Assembly (NCBI GenBank): GCA_028015205.1
Contig: CM051514.1
Location: 20,662,150-20,726,149 of the forward strand
Reading direction: 5' to 3'
Length of the DNA stretch: 64,000 bases
Origin: Mytilisepta virgata
Taxonomy: Eukaryota > Mollusca > Bivalvia > Mytilida > Mytilidae
The notes beneath the pieces were generated by a model. The model ran no database searches and was not told the origin of the DNA. It saw nothing but the letters and a program-made list of their open reading frames with translations. Shown piece after piece: positions 57,209 to 64,000 of this stretch. Numbering within the stretch: the stretch's first letter is position 1; each line of letters opens with the position of its first letter. Position numbers and translations under genes: made by a program.

Positions 57209-58289
57209 CTTTAATCAGGTCCAAAATAAAATATGGATGTGAAGTATATATCTCAGCATCCCATAGTGTCAAAGACAATAATAGTTAATATACATAGTCA
57301 AGAATTACGAATATGTAATAGAACACATAAAACTGCTTGAAAGGGATGTCCCATCATTTTAACTAAGAGGTCAAAGTTTTATAAAAAACATAATTTATAA
57401 TTTAATACTAACATGTAAATATTTTCGTTATGTTAAGTCTTGTATCACCTTAATTCTACATTATTGTATTCATAATTTCAAAGTGATTGATTGATTGATT
57501 GTTGTTTTTAAAACGCCGTAAGGACAGTATTGCAGCCATACCAAGGCTTCTTAATCTATAATATATTACTTAGAACACTGGCCTTACTGTAAATCTTCAC
57601 GGATTACAGGTAATTTTAATTATAATAAGTGTTATTACATATATTCAAGTTTTTCCAACATGAAATTTTTTCCAAAGAATCAAATTTTGGAGAATCGTGA
57701 ACACAGTTCTTAATTATTAGAAAAAAAATCAAGCCGAATAACAGATTGTAGAGAGTTCGCAAAGCTGATCCTTTTGGTTCTTTTAATCCACCATAATTTT
57801 TATGATAATTGATAAAAGATCCCGATTTTAAATATTATTTTAAAATGTTGCATTTGTCTTCACAATTATCAATTCCTAGGATATATAATTTATTATTATA
57901 CCTCAGTATGTTTTTTTCTATATAAAAATCAAGACATTGATTTTACTATTTTTTTTTACCGGTGAGTAGTTTCCAAAACTAAACACCGGTAAATAGTGAC
58001 CGGTGAATAGTACTGAAAAATATTGACCGGTAAAGTGTTCCGGTATTATAAAACAGTTAATTAACAGTCATTTCGGGATATAGCCCACGACTTATTATTT
58101 CCCTCCGCCACGCGTCGGGAAAATAGTCAGTGTCTCGGGACAAATAAAATTGCTATATTCCTCAATACTGTTAAATAACTTTATACTATTTTATGAGTAA
58201 TCATACAACAAAAGTCAGTCAGAAGCCTTTCACCAAACTATATATTGTCCTCGGGGCCCTATTAAAATGCGGGTATATGAACGCAAGTT
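57209..58289. other. AT-rich spacer with small repeats
   Basis: A 'tgattgattgattgtt' run near 57485, and five ACCGGT-type motifs between 57958 and 58040 ('accggtgagtag', 'accggtaaatag', 'accggtgaatag', 'accggtaaagtg'). No gene. Confidence 0.45.
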
Positions 58290-58682
58290 ATAGTTATTGA
58301 CTGAACACTTTGATATTTTAAATGAAAGCCAAAGTGGGTTCAGTAAAGGATATTTCACTGTGGACAATACATTTACTTTATACGCTTTCGTTGAACTGTT
58401 TAAATTGAAAAAAGAAAAAGTTATTTGCTACATTTATTGATTTCGAAAAATCTTTCGATACTGTTTGGAGAAAAGATCTGTGGTATAAATTACTTATGAA
58501 TAGCATAAATGGTATAATGTATAATGTCATACATAGAATGTATCAAAATATAAAATTAAAAATTGCGTATAATGATAACGTTTCGGATTTTTTTTATTGT
58601 AATAATGGGGTGAGACAAGGTGAAAATCTGTCCCCTTTTCTCTCTTGAATAATTTAGAGAGAGTTCTTGAATGATAAAAATG

Positions 58683-59075
58683 TGTGTCACCTGCGGACGT
58701 AAATTTTTACACAAAATATTAAAATTTTCTAAAAATGAAATATATATGCACATCTTTGCATTAAAGTTAATGCACAGAGAAACTTTCATCAAATTGTTGT
58801 GAGTCGTTATGGAGTAGTTGAGGATAGAAGTTTTGCCCCCCCCCTTTTTTTGCAAAAATGTCACTTTTTAAAAAAAAAAATTAAAGTTTCTAAAAATGAA
58901 ATATATATGTATACCTGTGCATTAAGGTTAATGCACAGAGAAAGTTTCATCAAATTCCTTTGAGCGGTTTACGAGTAGTTGAGGATAGAAGAAAAGTGTG
59001 ACGATGCAAGACGCAAGACGCAAGACGACAGATACTGATCCCTATGTGTCGACCATGCGTTCCGCAGGCGACACA
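58683..59075 (-). mobile_element. Family B element, copy B3
   Basis: Inverted, between RT motifs B and C of the LINE. High-coordinate 5' terminus GCGTTCCGCAGGCGACACA (59057-59075); low-coordinate end TGTGTCACCTGCGGACG without the terminal hairpin. Two monomers with 'ttaaggttaatgcacagaga' and C-runs. Confidence 0.82.
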
Positions 59076-59574
59076 ATGAAATATATATGCATAACTGTGC
59101 ATTAAGGTTAATGCACAGAGAACGTTTCATCAAATTCCTTTGAGCGGTTACGGAGTAGTTGAGGATAGAAATTTTGACCCCCCCCCCCTTTTTTGATAAA
59201 ATGTCAATTTTTACAAAAAAAAAATTAAAATTTTCTAAAAATGAAATATATATGCACACCTGTACATTAAGGTTAATGCACAGAGAAAGTTTCATGAAAT
59301 TCCTTTGAGCGGTTATGGAGTAGTTGAGGATAGAAGTCTTGACCCCCCTCCCTTTTTTTTGCAAAAATGTCAATTTTTACAAAAAAAAATTTAAAATTTC
59401 CTAAAAATGAAATATATATATGCACACCTGTGCATTAAGGTTAATGCACAGAGAAAGTTTCATCAAATTCCTTTGAGCGGTTTACGAGTAGTTGAGGATA
59501 GAAGAAAAGTGTGACGACGCAAGAGGACAGATAGTGATCCCTATGTGTCGACCATGCGTTCGGCAGGCGACACA
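59076..59574 (-). mobile_element. Family B element, copy B4, abutting B3
   Basis: Three monomers, marked by 'cattaaggttaatgcacaga' near 59099, 59264 and 59432, ending in GCGTTCGGCAGGCGACACA. It joins B3 directly without its own hairpin end, forming a head-to-tail compound. The 7-mer 'aaaaatg' lies on both outer sides of the compound. Confidence 0.82.
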
Positions 59575-60899
59575 AAAATGTTATCGGTTTAGCATCGACG
59601 AGCGAATATTTTGAAAATGAGTTAAGTGTTTATTTGAAGCCGTTCATAGTCTTATATGCCGACGACACTGATGTTATATATGCCGACGACACTGATGTTA
59701 GGCAGAGTCGGAGGCAGTTATGCAAAATCAGTTGAACTACTTTAATCTGTGATTTTTGTCGTAGGTGGAAATTAAAAGGTAATATTGAGAAAACTAAAGT
59801 TCTTGTGTTTTCAAATGGGCGGTTAATTTGAATTTCACTTATAATAATTCTGAACTGGAAATTGTTACGGATTTTTTTATGTTCGAATACCATTTTCTAA
59901 AACGAATCATTTAATATAGCGAAACAGGAACTTAATTGTTACTAAGGGTATGAAAGCAACGTATGAGGTTTAGAAAAAGGGTAGACTTCATAATTTGTCC
60001 ATCAAATATCAGTTAGATCTATTTGCTAAAACTGTGAAACCAATTCTGTTGTACGGATTTGAAAGATGGGGATTTGTTAAAAATGATGTTATAGAGAGGA
60101 TTCAATTAAAATTTGGCAAACTTTTACTACGTCTAAAAACATATACACCTAACAATATGGTTTATGGGAAACTTGGTAGATATCCGCTTGAAATTGACAT
60201 TAAAGTTCGAATGATTTCTTATTGGTCAAAACTTATATCAGGCAAACAGTCAAAATTTCATCATTGGCATATAAATTACAATATATTAAGAATTATAGAA
60301 ATGAAAGAGCATCTCCATGGTTAAATCGTATCCGTAAAATTCTTAATGAATGTGGAATATCTTATATATGGACTTTACAAAATTGAATTTTCTGAAAACT
60401 GGTTAGTTTGTCAAAAATAAATTTAATTGATCAGTTTAAGCAAAACGTAAGGTCATCTATTGAAAATTAGTGAAAACGGGATAATTTAAATTACAAATTA
60501 TTTCAGCAAGAGTTAAAATTTGAGAAATATCTTGATATTTTAGAAGATAAGGATACATTCGTGTTTTGTAGATTTCGAACATCTAATCATAAACTACCCA
60601 GAGAAGTTGGAAGATGGCGTAGTGTCGATAGGAATCCTAGATTTTGTCATTTATGTTCGGGAAGGGAATTAGGGGATCAATTTCATTATTTATTTGAATG
60701 CTCTAGTTTTGCAAATAAGAGAATTTTATACATAGGATCTAAGTACAGGAACAGACCGAATGTTATTAAATATAATAGTCATCCGAATCTGTTTCTGTCC
60801 TTAGCAAGATCTGTAAATTTATTAGAATTGTAAACAAGAGGGTGTATGGCCTCCAGGTTGAGCACCTTTTATCTTCCTTTCACATGTATTGTACTTGCA

Positions 60900-61450
60900 T
60901 ATGTATTTTGGAACATCTTATATATTAAATAAGATATCTTTATAAACAGTTTAATAAGATGTCTTATTTAATTATTAAGATATCTCAATATTTAGTTTAA
61001 AAGATATCCTATCAAACTATATTTATTCAATTTCAAGATATCTTATAAAGTTAGAAAGATATCTTATAAAGTATATAAGATATCTTGTAATGTTTATGAG
61101 ATGTCTTATTTAATTTAAAGTTAATAAGATATCTATTTAATGAATAAGATATCTCAAAATAGTTTATAACATATCTCATTTAGTTTATATTTTCAAAAGT
61201 ATATAGGATATCTTATTTACGTTATAAGATATCTTTCAAAATAATCAAGATACTTTTTAACTAAATAAGATATCTTATAACCCAAATCAGATATCTTTTA
61301 TATTAAATAAGATATCTTTATAAACACTATATATATTCAATAAGAAATCTTATTCAATATATAAGATATTTTATTTAATTAATAAGATAAATCAATCAGT
61401 TTAAGATATCTTATTAAACTTTTATCAAGATTTTATCAAGATATCTTGAA
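60900..61450. repeat. AAGATATCTT palindrome cluster
   Basis: About two dozen occurrences of AGATATCTT/AAGATATC-type palindromes at irregular 15-35-base spacing, joined by 'tatt(t)aa(t)taa' linkers. The spacing is too irregular for an ordinary tandem repeat. Confidence 0.8.
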
Positions 61451-62585
61451 AGTGGAATACATATAAGAACGGCTTGCCATAGACATAATGTTCACAATCG
61501 AAATTTCCTCCCAGTGCTGCACCTAGCGTAAACTGGAGATTTTATATATTACGTATATATAAAAATGTAAGGTGTAATTGTCAGTGAGACATCATTCAAA
61601 GACCATTCTTCAGTTTGGTCCCTACTGACCATGTAGTTTCAAAGAGAAGAATTTTAAATATTTTTGCTTATTATTATTTTTTTGTAGTAATGGCGGTCAA
61701 ATTGTTCTAGGTATGGTCCCCTGAAAATAATTTCGAAAGGAAACCACCGAAGTGCCACCGAAGTGGTTTCAGAGGTACAGATTTAAACAAAAGTGTATTG
61801 GAGACACCGTTGGCAGCTACCAGGTGATGTCAATATAGCACTATATCAGTGATCTGAGAGAGCTATAAAATGAGAATGTTTATTGTTTTCTGGCAACTAG
61901 GTGTCACCTGTGGTACTTCAATATTAATTTCAAACATCATAAAAAGACTAGAATAATAACGATAGATATAGTGTCAGAACATACAATTGACAGCAGTTCA
62001 TACGATCTCATATGGACAAATTATCTAAACAAATTTTGCTTTTGAAATGAGTTGAAAGAAAAATTTTGATCCAAATTAAAAAAAAAATGACCCCAGAATA
62101 AAACGACGCCCCCCCCCCCAAAAAGATGAATGGTCCAAAAATGCCTAGCTATTATTTCTGCACACGGAGCGAAAAAAAATAAATAAAAGTAAATATGCAG
62201 AACACGAAACCAAAAATTCGGTCTGCATTCTTGTTTAGGTGGAAAACCATATGAACATTTTACATTCAACAACGTTATCGTATTCCTTGTAGTAGACTGA
62301 GACACTTTTTCTGTTAAATGTGTTAGACTAACTATGCATGTAAAGAACTCATATTTACCTTTTGTTTCAATTAAACATCGTACAATTGTTGAGCTTGAAA
62401 GAAGTCGATGATGCCACGTCCGGGATTCACGGAATCAGCCGGAAGTTCAATAAAACAAATTGGAAAGTTCAGAACGCGTTCCACGTGCGCCGGAAAAATA
62501 GTAGGTGAAAGGAGTAGAAGGGTAAAGCATACATCAATTTTTAGCTTTTAATGAAATAAATACTGTCAAATGAGAACCAGCTCGA
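61451..62585. other. AT-rich spacer, no gene seen
   Basis: 61560-61830 contains degraded family A-like phrases ('gaccatgtagtttcaaagag', 'tagtaatggcggtcaaattg', 'aagtggtttcagaggtacag'). A C-run lies near 62110. No coding exon. Confidence 0.45.
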
Positions 62586-62589
62586 TAAA

Positions 62590-62968
62590 TATCAAATTCT
62601 CTGATAAAACAGAAGAAAACTATGAACATGTTTTTATTTCTTGTCAAAATTATTCCGATTTTTTGAAAAAAAAAGTTTACTCGGTTTTGGAAAAGTCTGA
62701 AATTAAAACGTTCATTCACTAAAACATTTAGTGCTTGGTTACAAAATTTTGGACGTAAATTATAACAGTCTAAACAATTTTCTATCTATAGTCGGCTTTT
62801 CAATTTACAAATCATACTACATATCTGATCAAAAATCGAAATATGTAGATGTTTATAATTTTTTTTTATTTCAGAATACACTAAAAGAATAAACCAAAAT
62901 TCTAAAATGGGAAAAATTCCTTTGTTGAAGTCAGTTTACAGAAATATAAATATTAAAAATTGTATTTA
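62590..62968 (+). pseudogene. LINE C-terminal fragment
   Basis: Frames read SDKTEENYEHVFISCQNYSD, then VYSVLEKSEIKTFIH, then after shifts VGFSIYKSYYISDQKSKYVD and MGKIPLLKSVYRNINI. EHVF.SC followed by this kind of tail is typical of the end of LINE RT proteins. Separate from the LINE ending at 60833. Confidence 0.65.
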
Positions 62969-63006
62969 AATGTTATATGTATATATATACACATGTGTAC
63001 TAATAA

Positions 63007-63162
63007 GATCGAGTCAGCTGATTACGTCTCTGGTTAATCAATTTAATGTAACAATAGTGATCGAGTCAGCTGATTACGTCTCTGGTTAATCAATTTAATG
63101 TAACAAGAGTGATTGAGTCGGCTGATTACGTCTCTGGTTAATCAGTTTAATGTAACAGGGCT
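63007..63162. repeat. Three tandem 52-bp repeats
   Basis: Units start at 63007, 63059 and 63111 with 'gatcgagtcagctgattacg' and continue 'tctctggttaatcaatttaa'. The third has a few substitutions. Each unit has the palindrome-like TCAGCTGA. Confidence 0.93.
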
Positions 63163-63586
63163 GTTGATATATCAAATATAACAAGCCATTTTGATGAATG
63201 AAATATATTATTGGTGTTAAAAAACTTCTCTGATAAAATACAGCATATTAAAATGGAAATGTGATATCAAAACCATGTTTTTTTCGAACTGTTAACATTT
63301 CAGCGGCAGTCAGGTGGCCTTTGAATAAAAAAATAAAATAATGACATCTTTGAAGCTAGACATCATCATTTAGACATTTTTTTATGTGTTGATATGGATT
63401 TAATATTTAGGTGAATAAAAACCAATTGTTTCTTTTAACGGGTTGAGTAGGTGAGGGGTTGTCAGCATAGGAGACTTTAAATAATTAATCTTGCTTCGTG
63501 TAAATATAGGTTTGATTCTTGAGATGAGATGCAATTTTAACTTGGGCACTGAATTTTTTGTGGTTTTGTTTGTTTGTTTGTTTTTT

Positions 63587-63611
63587 TATTTGGGGGGGGG
63601 GGGGGGGGGGT
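63587..63611. repeat. Poly-G tract
   Basis: A run of about 18-20 G just before the family C start, complementary in kind to the C/G runs within family B monomers. Length may be unreliable in assembly. Confidence 0.8.
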
Positions 63612-63626
63612 ACTAAAATGTTTAAT

Positions 63627-64000
63627 TGTCCCCCGCCGCGAAGCGACGGAGGGACATGGCAAAGGTAACCGTCGTCCGTCCGTCCGTCCGTCTGCAATAC
63701 CTTGTGGACGCTTCTCCTCTGAAACTGCTTCCATATTTGGTAGGATTTTTTGTTATGAAGTGTAGATGTGCATACTATACCGCTATTTTGGTTCAACAAA
63801 TTTTGTAGGAGTTATGGGATTTTATAGACTATTCAACATTTCTCACGAGTCAACAATAGAAAATCTTGTGGACGCTTCTTCTCTGAAACCGCTTGGCAGA
63901 TTGCTTCCATATTTGGAAGAATGTATTGCTATGAAGTGTAGATGTGAATGAGACTTGAGACTTCTTATGCAAACTGATTCTGTAGCAGCGAGGACAAATG
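63627..64000 (+). mobile_element. Family C element, copy C4, cut by window end
   Basis: Starts with hairpin 'tgtcccccgccgcgaag...gacggagggaca' (63627-63656), then CGTCCGTCCGTCCGTCTG, then monomers with 'ttgtggacgcttctcctctg', 'aaactgcttccatatttgg' and 'tgaagtgtagatgtg', at about 63702 and 63868 (period about 166). Confidence 0.8.

Larger units (their letters stand above)
58290..60833 (+). pseudogene. LINE (non-LTR) reverse transcriptase pseudogene, split by family B
   Basis: Conceptual reading with several shifts: NESQSGFSKGYFTVDNTFTL, FIDFEKSFDTVWRKDLWYKL (RT motif A), NGVRQGENLSPFLFS (motif B), then a family B insertion (58683-59574), then NVIGLASTSEYFENELSVYL, LYADDTDV (motif C, present twice in tandem), NIEKTKVLVFSNGR, KTVKPILLYGFERWGF, and at the end FCRFRTSNHKLPREVGRWRS and CHLCSGRELGDQFHYLFEC (C-x2-C-x9-H-x4-C knuckle), stop at 60831-60833. 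Endonuclease and 5' regions are absent. LINE clade not assigned. Confidence 0.85.

Noticed and set aside
57014..57288. Frames rich in Tyr-Ile
   Set aside because: They cross the (TA)n microsatellite.

Overview
This is eukaryotic, AT-rich, repeat-dominated DNA with spliced genes, tRNA-derived SINEs, LINE and Penelope-like reverse transcriptases, and many short elements built on tandem cores. The repeat set (class-II-tRNA SINEs with a 'ccgggtactccgg' body, tandem-core hairpin elements, a Penelope-like RT with a 'GIPMGTNCAPLLADL' block) strongly suggests a bivalve mollusc, most likely a mussel such as Mytilus. That assignment is inference from repeat style; no species marker is present.

Gene content is low. 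(1) 365-6810 (+): a five-exon gene of unknown function with clean splice sites but two frame breaks and one stop; a Penelope-like RT ORF (3834-5384) sits in its last intron. (2) 19660-19933 (+): the first coding exon of a type II membrane dipeptidase-like gene with one frame break and no second exon in the window, directly downstream of an array of promoter-type motifs. (3) 20089-23215 (-): an NHL-repeat beta-propeller gene with at least six frame breaks or stops; its 5' part is present twice because of a tandem duplication of about 3.4-3.9 kb (22825-26210 and 26211-30063). (4) 39739-47321 (-): an intact three-exon FkbM-type (Star-like) methyltransferase-fold gene encoding 351 residues, the one convincing functional host gene. 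A LINE RT pseudogene lies at 58290-60833 and a second LINE 3' fragment at 62590-62968.

The rest is repeats. At least four unrelated families (called A, B, C and D here) share one plan: a short 5' terminal motif, a core of tandem monomers (about 160-170 bp in A, B and D), a GC-rich microsatellite-like stretch before the 3' end in A, C and D, and a terminal hairpin, with complementary 5' and 3' terminal motifs in A, B and D. The plan recalls 'pearl'/CvE elements of bivalves and Helentron-associated non-autonomous elements (HINEs). Family A alone has about eleven copies, many inside introns of the Star-like gene. A further element at two loci (18004-19590 and 32140-34555, opposite orientation) combines a TGCTC/GAGCA simple array with ~115-bp units carrying NRF1-, ETS-, CRE- and E-box-like motifs; it is the most unusual object in the window.

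Nesting gives relative ages: SINE inside family A, family B inside a LINE, a TTAA-flanked MITE and a long-TSD element inside a fifth tandem-core array (E), and the promoter-motif element inside family A. Recurrent one-base frame breaks in otherwise well preserved exons could be pseudogene decay or residual assembly indels; read data would separate these.
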